Source: Aedes albopictus (taxonomy: Eukaryota; Arthropoda; Insecta; Diptera; Culicidae). From it: a DNA stretch of 64,000 bases. A model generated the notes under the pieces. The model saw only the letters and a list, made by a program, of their open reading frames with translations, was not told the origin of the DNA and searched no databases. Position 1 is the first letter of the stretch, and the number at the start of each line of letters is the position of its first letter. The position numbers and the translations under genes were made by a program. The DNA is taken from contig NW_026917365.1 in NCBI RefSeq assembly GCF_035046485.1, forward strand, positions 1 to 64,000. The letters are read 5' to 3'. Positions 54,366 through 64,000 of this stretch are shown piece by piece.

Positions 54366-55574
54366 ATGAGAACGGTCCAATCAAAGTTAGGCCATCTCCA
54401 AAGGATGTGCTTAATGGCGATGTCTGGAGCGTTCTCTTCAACTCCCACGGCAGCGCTCGAAGTTCTCATTGACGTTGCTCCACTACACATTCATCTCAAA
54501 CAAGAAGCACTGTCTTGCACTTACCGCCTACGGGTACTCGGTCTACTAGAGGAAATTCCTATGAACCGCACATCAACACACACCTCGTTGTTTCCACTTT
54601 TGGTGGATTGGGACAAAATTGTCCTTGCTCCAAGTGATCTTACGATTGCTTGTAATTTTCCATATTGGGAATTTTCCACGAAATTCCCTTCCCGGGAAGA
54701 GTGGACATCTGGATATCTGGAAAGAAGTATTTCAGACGGCATCGTATGTTACACTGATGGCTCCCTTCTCGAAGGTCGAGTAGGTGCTGGTGTTTATTCT
54801 CGTGAGCTAAGGCTGTATCAGTCTTACTCACTTGGTAGATACTGCACCGTTTTTCAGGCCGAAATCTTTGCTCTTATGTGCGGAGTGCAATCAGCACTTC
54901 AGCAGCACGTAATGGGCAAAGCAATATACTTCTGTTCAGACAGTCATGCTGCTATTAAAGCACTTGCTTCGGCCAACTCCAGGTCGAAGATAGTTATCGC
55001 TTGTCGAACTCAAATCGAGGAGCTGAATTCAGCAAACGCTGTCCACCTTGTATGGGTACCTGGCCATTCTTCCATCGCTGGAAATGAATTGGCTGATGAG
55101 TTAGCTCGCCCTGGAGCATCACATGACTTCATTGGCCCTGAGCCAGCTATTCCGATATCGAAGTGTTGGGTAAAGCTTCAGATTCACTCTTGGGCTGCTA
55201 CTCAACACAGACAATACTGGAATAGTTTGGAGTCATGTCGCCAAACCAAATTGTATTGTACTGAGCCATCTCCAAGGGTGGCGAAGTATCTTACAAATCT
55301 ATCAAAGCAGAATTGCAGCATTCTGGTCAAAGCATTGACTGGCCACTGCCGACTCAGCTATCACATGGCAAATATTCAGCAAGCTGATTCATTTGCATGT
55401 GATAGCTTTGAATCCGATTATGGAACTTCGTATTATTTGATATGTAACTGTCCAGTTTTTGCGCAACTGCGTTCCCGAATATTCGGTAAACACTTATTAA
55501 GTGAAACTGACTTCAGAGACCTGAATCTTCAGGATATTCTGTTGTTCTTAACCCGCTGCGGTAAAGAGCTATAG
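54366..55574 (+). pseudogene. LINE RT C-terminus and RNase H, open frame of 402 codons
   Basis: The longest open piece of the LOA-like element. The RNase H D-E-D residues are seen in YTDGS, FQAEIFAL and SDSHAA. The H of the histidine loop, GHSSIAGNELAD, is present. It ends with a Cys/His-poor tail and stop at 55574. Not a host gene: it is continuous with RT blocks upstream. Confidence 0.8.
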
Positions 55575-55829
55575 GCTCTATTTCGCTTTATGCGTTGTTA
55601 CAGTGCCCTTTTCAGGGCGCTGTTTGAACCCATTGTGGTACGCTTATGCGTTAGTATCCTCTTCCAGGGTACTTTTCCTATTTCCCTACCTGTCCTTATC
55701 CCCATCCCTATCCTTATTTCCTTCCTTTTCCCTCAGGTAGATGATGAAATAGGCTTCTATAATGGCGATGGCACAAATGTCCCAAATGGACGATAACGTG
55801 CCTCTAGAGCCGGCCTTCTGATATCTGTT

Positions 55830-57885
55830 ACCTGATGTTAGTTTTGAAGAACCGTAAAACTCGCGGTTTCGTCGAGGTTATGGGGAACAAAAATATTTGA
55901 GGAAAGGATAGGATGATGGGGGCTTTTCGTTCACACGTGGCAGCATGGTGTGGTGTATTGCTGCTGATCAATTGTAGAGTGGACAAACAACCTGTAACGA
56001 TACAAACAAACGATTTTCGAAGGGACACGAGATGGACAAGTAGAACAACAAGACGGGGGTATCAAATGAAAACTTCAGCTTTTTTCAAGAAGTCGTACAC
56101 AAGCTTCATGTACTCAAGATCAAGTTTACCCAACACATCTCTAATGTTTTCCTTTTCTGGTTTCCCTCGGGCCCTGAGGGATACACATAAATTGGATCTG
56201 ATAATACCGTATTCGGGGCATTCCCACACAAAATGGTTGATATCATGATAGTCTACACCACAGCTACAGCGATTGCTATCTGTCAGCCCTATTCGATAGA
56301 AGTGCAAGCCCAGACAGTAGTGATTAGACATACGTCGACACATTATCTTGATAAAATCTCGACCCATGTCCAACCCGTTGAACGACGCCGTCTTCGATAC
56401 CTATGAGAATGTAACCACCAGAGTTGGGCACTCCTGCATTCCATTTTTGTTGTCAACTGGCCAAAGCATGCTGACGAGCAATCGAAAAAAAATCATTAAA
56501 GGCGATATGACGGTCATAAATATCGCCTTCCATAGCGCCCACCTTGGCGAGCGAGTCCGCTTTCTCATTACCCGGGATCGAGCACTGCGAAGGGACCCAA
56601 GCCAAGGTGATATTATATGCTTGATACGAAAAAGCACTCAAAATTGATCGAATTTCGCTCAGGAAATACAGGGAGTGCTTCACCGGCCTCATTGAGCGAA
56701 AAGCCTCAATTGAGCTGAGACTATCCGTAAAAATGAAATATTGATCAGAGGGAAGAGAGGCGATTCGCTCTAATGCGTAGAGTATAGCCGCCAATTCTGC
56801 GACATATACTGAGCAAGGACTTTGAAGTTTATGGGCGGCACTATGAAGCTCATTAAATACACCAAATCCAGTGGAATCATTTGTTTTGACCCGTCAGTGA
56901 AAAACCTTCGGTCGTAACTGACTTAATCAAACTTGCTTGCAAATTTTTTTGGAATGTGCTCCTATCGGAGCGGATCTGGAATTCCACGGATTTCTTGCAA
57001 CATGGACAGATCAAAAACTATAGTGGAATTGGAGAAGTCTTGGAAGCAATCACGGTTGAGAACATTCGAAGAAGGGTTAACCTCCAGACAGAGTCATGTA
57101 CGAGTAGTACACTGTCATAAACTTTGTTTGATGAATTCGTTCGATCATCTTTTCAAAGTTTTCAATTACCAATGGATTCAGCACCTCACAGCGGATGCGG
57201 CACTTTAACGACAATTCCACGAAACGGTCTGATAAAGGGAGTACTGCTGCTAGTACCTCCAAACTCATTGTGTGCGTCGAGCTCATGCAGCCTAACGCGA
57301 TCCGAAGACAACGATACTGGATACGCTCTAGCTTCAGTAATTCTGTTTTTGCGGCGGACTGAAAGCAAAAGCTACCGTATTCATCAAAAACCGACAGTAT
57401 CGTTGTACGATAAAGCTTTATCAAATCTTCCGGATGGGCACCCGACCATGTTCCGGTGAGGGTACGCATGAAGTTTATTCGTTGTTGGCATTTCTAATTC
57501 AGATAATTAATGTGCTTTCCCCAGGTGCCTTTAGAGTCGAACCAGAACCCCAGATACATATGTGAAAGACCTTGAGTGAGTTCCCTACCCAAAAATTGAA
57601 GCTCTAGATCTGCTGGATAACGCTTCCTAGAAAAGACAACTAACTCAATTTTCTTCGGAGAGAAATCGATACCCAGCTCAACAGCCCAAGCAGACAAATT
57701 GTCTAAGGTATTTTGCAGTGGTCCTTGCAGATCTTCGGCATCTGGTCCGGTGATAGAAACCACGGCGTCGTCCGCAAGCTGTCGTAGCAAGCAATTTTCC
57801 ACGAGATATTCGTCGATGTCTCTGACGTAAAAGTTGTAAAGAACTTTTGCAATTTCTCATCGTAATAGGCTGTTTTACCTCACGC
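55830..57885 (-). mobile_element. 5'-truncated I-like LINE with RNase H
   Basis: On the - strand: RT end (57802-57494: QLADDAVVSITG, SPKKIELVVFSRKRYP, YLGFWFD), thumb (57469-57077: KLYRTTILSVFDEYGSFCFQ), RNase H (56794-56453: ILYALERIASL, FTDSLSSIEAF, LAWVPSQCSIPGNEKADSLA) and a C-terminal Cys-His segment (56373-56062: CSCGVDYHDINHFVWECPEY). The RNase H HxxxxG motif is changed to QCSIPG and several frames are broken, so it is dead. Its 3' end lies about 30 bases from the 3' end of the LOA-like element, the two facing tail to tail. Confidence 0.78.
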
Positions 57886-57925
57886 AAATCTGACAGGAAA
57901 AGGCCTACTTTCCCACACTAAATTA

Positions 57926-58010
57926 ACAGTGCTGTAATGGTTCATTACAGCACTGATTTGCGTTGCGTAATGAACCATTACAGCACTGTTTTCAGTTTTG
58001 ATTAACTTCT
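57926..58010. repeat. Short palindromic repeat (GTGCTGTAATGG)
   Basis: ACAGTGCTGTAATGG runs into its own inverse, CATTACAGCACTG, with a 2-4 base centre. After 14 bases it is followed by TAATGAACCATTACAGCACT again. It forms compact alternative hairpins. Confidence 0.6.
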
Positions 58011-58647
58011 TGATGCTTTCTGAACGCAGTTCTAAAAAAATGTGACAACTACTCTGTATAACCTGCTATGATCAGATTTTCTTAAACATGGCTTTGAGCA
58101 TCAGTGTGCAGTTTGATGCAAAAGTTTTGTTAAAAACTATCCTCAAGCGATAATTTATGAACTTGCAAAAAACGTTGAACGCAACTCGGTGCAGAACTCG
58201 ATTTTTACAGCACTCGTCGCAATTATCCAACTCGGCAAGCCTCGTTGGATAAATGTACGACTCGTTGCACCTTGTTGCGTAAACTAGTATTTCCGAATCT
58301 GGCTACAATTATCCTTTCATTAATAGGTTCTCATTTCATGAGCGCAACGTGGGAGTGAGCGCTGAGCAGTAAACCAACTCCACGGTGGCGAGGAGCGTGT
58401 TCACCTCGTAGGCCAGAGTACATTGGCTAGTTGTGCCAGTTTACCCTGCTGGACTAGGGCTAATACATTCTAAGTTCCAATTCTTGTCCGTCGTTTCGCG
58501 CTAAAAGTCGTTGCCGTTGAATCAGTTCGTAATCTTTCATTTTCGGTTTCAGTAACGGTTTTTTAGGTTTCGGAGACAGTAGGTTATTGGCCTAAGGTCC
58601 CCTATCCACCATGGGGGGCTGCCACCTTAGGTATAGCTTCCGGTGGA
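58011..58647. other. Spacer, nothing assigned
   Basis: Contains CTCGTTGGATAAATGTACGA and ACTCGTTGCACCTTGTTGCG words of a dispersed-repeat look. No gene recognised. Confidence 0.3.
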
Positions 58648-58657
58648 GGAGCATTTC

Positions 58658-58932
58658 CTCCTCTCCTCTTCTTGGCGTTACGTCCTCACTGGGACAAAGC
58701 CTGCTTCTCAGCTTAGTGTTCTTTGAGCACTTTCACAGTTATTAACTGAGAGCTTCCTCTGCCAATGACCATTTTGCATGTGTATATCGTGTGGCAGGCA
58801 CGAAGATACTCTATGCCCAAGGAAGTCAAGGAAATTTCCTTTACGAAAAGATCCTGGACCGACCGGGAATCGAACCCGTCACCCTCAGCATGATTATGCT
58901 GAATACCCGTGCGTTTACCGCCTCGGCTATAT
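58658..58932 (-). mobile_element. Feilai SINE, full length, 10-bp duplication
   Basis: The + strand reads CTTCTTGGCGTTACGTCCTC, GCTTAGTGTTCTTTGAGCAC, CTATGCCCAAGGAAGTC, then the inverse of the tRNA promoter (CCGACCGGGAATCGAACCCG and TACCGCCTCGGCTATATGG). It is transcribed on the - strand. GGAGCATTTC at 58648-58657 recurs at 58933-58942. Open frames overlapping it are not genes. Confidence 0.9.
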
Positions 58933-59019
58933 GGAGCATTTCATACTCAGCCACTACTGGGTGCCAGAACAGACGCTGTTTGAGCCGCTCCTCCTTGGTG
59001 AACAGATGCTCGAGACGTA

Positions 59020-59627
59020 GGGTATTGTACCATTTGGGCAGGTGTACCTATTTTGGGCACTTGTTGCTATAACTAAGTCAATTTCAAACCGATTGATTTG
59101 AATTTTTGTACAGAGTTACATACACTGAAATAAATTTTGTTGTGGAAACTACCGATTCCATAGTAAAATTACTAACCGTACCTATGATTCTCAACCGACA
59201 ACAATTTCCAGTTAATTCCACTAAAACACTGTCAACTTAACTTGCAGTGCAGTTAACATAACCAAAAATAATCTTAATTTAACAAATGAGCATTGTATTT
59301 TCACCATACTGTGTTGTAAAATGCGTGTCCTGCAAAAATTAACAAAGTTTTGTTGTTGAGACGACTATGCTTTTAGTTGCATTTACTACAATGCATTGTA
59401 ATTTCAAGCATGTTTCAGTTACCTTAACAGATTTTGTTGTCTGTTCAGAATCATAGGTACGGTTAGTAATTTTACTATGGAATCGGTAGTTTCCACAACA
59501 CAATTTATTTCAGTGTACTGTATGTCCCTAACTCAGAACAAAATTTCAAATCAATTGGATTGAAATTGACTTAGTTATAGCGGCAAGTGCCCAAAATAGG
59601 TACACCTGCCCAAATGGTATAAGACCC
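59020..59627. mobile_element. TA-flanked MITE split by a second MITE
   Basis: Ends GGGTATTGTACCATTTGGGC and the inverse of GGGTCTTATACCATTTGGGC, arms reading on through AGGTGTACCTATTTTGGGCA and TATAACTAAGTCAATTT. TA at 59018-59019 and 59628-59629. The inner element occupies 59123-59515. Confidence 0.8.
59123..59515. mobile_element. Inner MITE, 393 bp, TA-flanked
   Basis: Inverted ends CACTGAAATAAATTTTGTTG, continuing through GGAAACTACCGATTCCATAG and TAAAATTACTAACCGTACC, with TA at 59121-59122 and 59516-59517. A third copy begins at 63806 and runs off the window. Confidence 0.85.
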
Positions 59628-59786
59628 TATCTCCTCAATATTGATTTTGTTGGAAAACCAACGACATTACAATCGAGCCTGTCCACAATCTACGTAGATT
59701 CTGAAAGGAAGAGGCCAGTCTACGGTCCATACAAGTTTCGATGGGAAGAGGGGGTCGTCTTAGATGGAAAAAAATGAGTCTACATA

Positions 59787-59975
59787 GGGGAACGTATTTT
59801 CGGCAGTTTTGTTCTCTTCGTCATGGGGTTTTTTTTTTAAACCTGTTGATCTCAAAGCTGGCCACAAATCCTTCCCAACCAAGCTGAGTTATATGCCCAA
59901 ATTTCAGGCAATTCGGCTCACAAAAACCCCCCATGACGAAGAGAACAAACCTGCCGATAATACCCTTTGTCACCC
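59787..59975. mobile_element. Small MITE, 189 bp, TA-flanked
   Basis: Ends GGTATTATCGGCAGGTTTG (inverse at right) and GTATTTTCGGCAGTTTTG (left), both followed inward by TTCTCTTCGTCATGGGG. TA at 59785-59786 and 59976-59977. A fragment occurs at 44016-44072. Confidence 0.65.
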
Positions 59976-59977
59976 TA

Positions 59978-60370
59978 GTTTATGGACAGCGCCCGTGGAA
60001 TGGGCGATTGATGGCAGTTAATAATCAAATGACTAGTGGATCAGATCTGTACATGACACATTCTACGGGCCCCGTATCATCAATGACAATTTTTAAAAGT
60101 TGAGTTATGGCATATTTGACATTTTTATCACATTCTTCATTAATTTTGCCATCCAAAAATGTATTCGACATGATATTAGTATGACAATAAATATAAATTG
60201 AACGACGATTAAGATTAACATTAAAATCGTGATTTTAAGTCATTTAGGCACACTTTTCATCCAAACTGTCGTATTTTAAACAGCAACACACTGATTTTGC
60301 AAAAGTCTTCCATCATTTGTAGATAAATGTATGTAGATTTTTTAGCATAAAAAGATTTTTAATCGGAAGA
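59978..60370. other. AT-rich spacer
   Basis: No feature recognised. Confidence 0.3.
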
Positions 60371-60650
60371 CTTTACAACTCTGAAATATGGCTGATCATA
60401 GCATGGGTTTTTATTGCGTTGTAACGTCACGAAAAATCAACATTTTCAAATTTTATTCAAATTCGGAAAACGTTACAAATCTGAAATTTTGTATGCTCTT
60501 TGTACTCGAAAAGATCTTTCAAATGAAACTAAAAGAAAGAAAATCGGTTCACGGAAGCCTGAGTTTCACCTGGTTGAAGTTTGCGTTGTAACGTCACGAA
60601 AAAAAGTTCTGTGGAAAAGACCAAATCTTTCTGGCTTGGACGGCTTCTGA
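60371..60650 (+). repeat. Repeat units with 16-bp CRE-like box
   Basis: GCGTTGTAACGTCACG at 60416-60431 and 60583-60598, 167 bases apart, each followed by AAAA. The intervening DNA repeats CATTTTCAAATTTTATTC-like words. Related units are at 63224-63651. Confidence 0.6.
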
Positions 60651-60839
60651 ATTGGACAAACGTAGTTCTATATTTAAAACAGTTTCGTTCTCGTTGTGTA
60701 TGAGCTCTTTTTCAAGATATCGTTTATAAATTGCGTACCATTGCCCGTTCATAAACTACGTAGAGTTTTGAAGGACGAGGGAGATGGTGTTCATCCAAAA
60801 TCTACGATGTAATTATACTACGATATTGTAAAATTTTTC

Positions 60840-61800
60840 AATCGTAATCAAATACCACTCAAACCGAAAATTTCTGTGATATCAGTGGCCAACAGACGAA
60901 ACACTGACGAAATTACAAAGTTATTAAGTTGGTCAAAGATTTACAGTTGATGGATAGTTTGAGTTCCACCAACAGGCGGCGCTGAAGAACTTACCAATTT
61001 TAAATTTCATACATCTCAGGAACCCTATTGCATAGAAATACGATTTCTTCTGCAAAGTTGTTTGGTAAGTAAACGACTTGCAGTTGATTTACCAATAGAT
61101 GCGAGTTTTTGCCACTAGAAGACGTTAGTTTCCATTTTGCAAAAGCAGGCAAGGGATTAGAATTTCTTGAAAAGTATTCTACAAGCTGGAACTTTTTTCA
61201 CTTTGGATATATTGTATTCAAATCAAATTGTAATCAAAGATCAACATATAATTCTCAACTTTCAAAATTGAATTTGATTTGATTTACATATTCCTTAGAT
61301 ATAAGAGTTAATAGAACAACAGTCAAAAATATAATTCTGCTTAAAGCGTTCATCTTTGTGTAGAGCTAACCAATCAAGTCCAATGTTGTAGAAATTACAG
61401 ATCCTGAGATGAGTAAAACTAAAAATGTGTATGCCCTCTAGCGCCTCGTAGTGGAACGATTTGAAATCATACGGCCCATCAATTGAAAGTTCTTGACCAG
61501 CCAAACAATTTTGTCAGGGACAACAACTGTCTAAATAGTTAGGATCTTGAAATATATGGGATGGATATTACGTCAGTGTTACATCTATTTTTGGTATAAC
61601 AAGAATCGCCGACAAACAGACGTAACACCTACGAAATTTAAACTCATATATCTCAGGACTCTAATTACTTAGACTTTAGACTTTTAGAATGTTGATGTCT
61701 TTGGAAAAGTTGTTTATCTTGTCAAGATTTTTCAGTTTAAAAGCCGTTTGGTTCAAGTTTCTAACTGACTAGTGGTAGTTGAAATTTTGAAAAATCATGC
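60840..61800. repeat. Relatives of the intron 4 inverted modules
   Basis: Words shared with 24.4-25.4 kb include GGCGGCGCTGAAGAAC, TACATCTCAGG, CTTCTGCAAAGTTGTTTGGT, CTAGCGCCTCGTAGTGGAA, TTCTTGACCAGCCAAACAA and ATATATGGGATGG. The modules are more diverged here and their limits are unclear. Confidence 0.5.
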
Positions 61801-62061
61801 ATTTTATATTTATTCAAAAAACATTCAACATGTTGTCACTTCTTATAAAGTACCCAAAGATATTGCCAAAAAAAAAGTTTCTCATCTAGTCAAAATTTGT
61901 TGAAAACTTTTTGAGAAATTTTAAACTATTGTAAACTTTTAATTACCGTCGCCCAGTGTGTCTGAATCTCACATCCAATAGTAAATCAGCTGTAAGTTTT
62001 TTACTTATCAAACAACTTTGCCAAAGGCTTTAACTCTCTAAGTAATTATGACTCTGACATA

Positions 62062-62506
62062 CACTGTGGTACATAATTGATCGGAAAAACCCCGATTTTC
62101 ATACAAAATGGCCATTTTTGAGATGCTGTAACTATGGTTTGCATTGGTGGATTAAGCTCAATTTTTGACACGGAACTGAATTTTACGCATACAAAGTATA
62201 CAATGTTTTCGTTTACAGGTCTGGACGTGGCAATGCGTTGAAAATATTGCAAAAGTGATCGGACAGCGGTACCCCTTTGATTTACACGCGTGCCGCTGTC
62301 CCATCACTTTTGCAATATTTTCAATGGCTTGCCACGCCCAGACCTGTGAACAAAAACATTTTATACTTCGTACACGTAAAATTCAGCATATTTGTAGTTT
62401 CGTGTCAAAAATTGAGCTCAATCCATCAAAGCAAACTATAGTTACAGTATCTAATCAGTTATTGTATGGAAATCAGCGTTTGTCCCATCAATTATGCACC
62501 ACAGTG
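62062..62506. mobile_element. Foldback MITE, 445 bp, copy 2
   Basis: Same family as 46283-46743: CACTGTGGTACATAATTGAT at the left and its inverse at the right, TA at 62060-62061 and 62507-62508. The asymmetric centre reads TACCCCTTTGATTTACACGC, the reverse of copy 1, so the element is inserted the other way round. Confidence 0.85.
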
Positions 62507-62508
62507 TA

Positions 62509-63220
62509 TATAGGATGGATTTTTTGACAGAATTAGGTCTATTTGTACCTGGAATCACAGAAATTGATGCCCCTAAGTGGTATGCAGATCCTCAGGTATG
62601 TCTTTGTTTCAATATTGCATCTTGCATTGCTTTATAGATTACCGTGCAAATGTTCAATCGTCTAAAATATTTGTTCACACGTCAAACACCAAGGAAAGTA
62701 GCAAGTAAACAAACCGATTATTCCATGCACCACCCAAAAAGTGTAACCGACGCTTAAAATTTCTAGCAGCGAAACGAACCAATGTATGCTTAAACTGGTG
62801 GGAACATATTGTGGTGTGACAAAAAATTTCTGCAGGGGGTCGAATACGGTGCAAAAAAAGCAATAACTGCTCGCACATCTTAAAGCGTTTTTAAATGAAT
62901 CAATAACATTGCATAAACTATTGAAAAAATGTTTAATTCGCCGGCGTTATGGGTTATATGCTGAAAAATTTAAATATCTGGCGGTGCAAAATAATGGATC
63001 TCAGCGCGCTAGTCTTTGGAAGATGGGTGCCGGTGTCATTAACCTTCATGAAGAAGTATTCATACTATTGATAGCAATAACTTGGCCCCCCGAGCCATTT
63101 ATCACAAAACGGATTTTCAATAGAATAAAGTTCCCCTTGAAGCAGTGAAGATAATGCAATGATATATTCACAAATTCGGATAAATTTGGCTGATTATTCT
63201 GATTCTCACATGATGTTCAT
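62509..63220. other. Spacer, nothing recognised
   Basis: AT-rich, with a modest + strand open frame at 62909-63148 lacking any domain. Confidence 0.35.
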
Positions 63221-63655
63221 TTTCGTGACGTTACAACGCGAGCAGAACCCTGTTTGAAAATGAACGGGCGTTGTAACGTCACGAAATGTAAAAGTCGATT
63301 ATCCAAAAACAAATCCGAAACTTAAATGTTTTATTCCATTGAATTGAAGAACAAACCAATAAATTTCAATGGTGGAAAAATAATTCAGAATATTATAAAA
63401 ATCCGAGCAGATATTTTAAGATGTTGGTAGCGCGTTAGAGAGGGTCAGATTCTAGCGCGTTGTAACGTCACGCTACAAATACGCATTTTGAACACGTTTT
63501 TCTAATGAAAACTAAATGTTCAATAGGTCAAATATATCAGAAATTTTACAAGGAATCCGAATATGAAAAAATATTTTGAGGTTTACGCTCGTTTTCATGA
63601 GTTATAGTGGAAAATCTGACTACGAATGCGTCAAAACGTTGTAACGTCACGGTAG
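63221..63655. repeat. Repeat units with 16-bp CRE-like box, second cluster
   Basis: The inverse CGTGACGTTACAACGC at 63224-63239, then GCGTTGTAACGTCACG at 63268-63283 and 63457-63472, and ACGTTGTAACGTCACG at 63636-63651. The three direct copies are 189 and 179 bases apart; sequence between boxes is poorly conserved. Confidence 0.65.
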
Positions 63656-63805
63656 AATGTGTCACATACCTACTGGTTCTCATTGATTGCTGACAAGTTT
63701 GCAATGTTTCGTAGATTTGAGGATTTTGATTTGCTGAAAAATTTTCTCTTAATGAGGATAAGAAATTATTCAACACACTTTGACACACCATTCTACATTT
63801 TACTA

Positions 63806-64000
63806 CACTGAAATAAATTTTGTTGTCGTTTCCACCGAATCCATGGTAGAATTAAGAACTGTACCAACAATTTTCAACCGAATGCAAAATTCTGTTAATT
63901 GTACTGAAACATTGTCAATATTACCATGCGTGTATTACTGTTGACTAAAAACTTTCTTGGTTCTACTATTTGGGCATTGTAATTTCAACCATGTGGACTT
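63806..64000. mobile_element. Partial MITE at the window edge
   Basis: CACTGAAATAAATTTTGTTG after TA, then TCCACCGAATCCATGGTAG and TTTTCAACCGAATGC, matching the left half of 59123-59515 with substitutions. The right end is outside the window. Confidence 0.7.

Larger units (their letters stand above)
51700..55800 (+). mobile_element. Decayed LOA-like LINE (endonuclease, RT remnant, RNase H)
   Basis: Order on the + strand: 5' leader; endonuclease at 52224-52892 (RIAQINLQHKRTA, LVQEPY, GSDANVHHVIWDS); RT N-terminal parts at 53237-53679 (SPGPDGIYP); RT middle at 53642-54127 (YQSGKSTVTLLHKV, LDIEGAFDNV); then a jump to VEGWCRHYDLSVNPSKTSIV; and RNase H at 54366-55574 (CYTDGSLLEGRVGAG, FQAEIFALMCGV, DSHAAIKAL, GHSSIAGNELADELA). 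The YADD-bearing centre of RT is missing at about 54000, so it is inactive. RNase H plus this endonuclease style suggests the LOA clade (Lian-like), an inference. Outer limits are approximate. Confidence 0.8.

Noticed and set aside
52224..55574. Host gene with endonuclease and RNase H domains
   Set aside because: RT blocks lie between the two and frames are broken; the order is that of a LINE.

Overview
The window is nuclear DNA of a mosquito, most likely Aedes (aegypti or a close relative). Three things point there: insect-style split genes with very long introns, a dense load of fragmented retrotransposons and short inverted-repeat (MITE) elements, and several copies of an abundant tRNA-derived SINE of Feilai type. 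Two protein-coding host genes can be supported; nearly everything else is mobile or repetitive DNA.

Region 1 (about 4.98-28.3 kb, + strand) is the Ask1 gene (apoptosis signal-regulating kinase, MAP3K5/15 family). I reconstruct seven coding exons: 5663-5687, 18861-21537, 22228-22401, 23081-23186, 25906-26371, 26433-27153 and 27303-27576. They total 4443 nt, or 1480 residues, and every splice phase matches. An initiator/DPE core promoter lies at 4981-5014 and an AATAAA signal at 28244. Exon 1 codes for only 8 residues plus one base and is followed by a 13.2-kb intron. That intron holds a LINE 3' end, SINEs, a 5'-truncated LINE with a 13-bp target duplication, degenerate GGAATTCCTG-type arrays, and a roughly 2.9-kb element carrying a 152-bp tandem repeat. 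Introns 2-4 hold another array, a possible cassette exon, a short perfect hairpin, an RT fragment and a block of alternating inverted repeats.

Region 2 (28.4-36.4 kb) is intergenic. It has a broken LINE with a SINE inserted in it, a second SINE, a foldback MITE, and a long degenerate array. A complete insertion carrying only an intact LINE ORF1 (CCHC gag-like) sits in that array, with a poly(A) tail and a 12-bp target duplication.

Region 3 (36.5-43.8 kb) is the most unusual part. A 4.6-kb LINE on the - strand, with both ORFs intact, is bracketed exactly by two 1347-bp direct repeats that differ at one base. This is either an exceptionally long target site duplication, a duplication, or an assembly artefact.

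Region 4 (43.8-64 kb) contains the last two coding exons of a muscle protein 20-like (calponin/transgelin family) gene on the - strand. Its 5' exons lie beyond the window. The gene is surrounded by nested TA-flanked foldback MITEs, a TTAA-flanked MITE, a copia remnant, a decayed RNase H-bearing LINE (LOA-like, +), a 5'-truncated I-like LINE (-), a Feilai SINE with a 10-bp duplication, and a dispersed 16-bp CRE-like box.

All calls were made by eye from the sequence and its translations; no database search was run.
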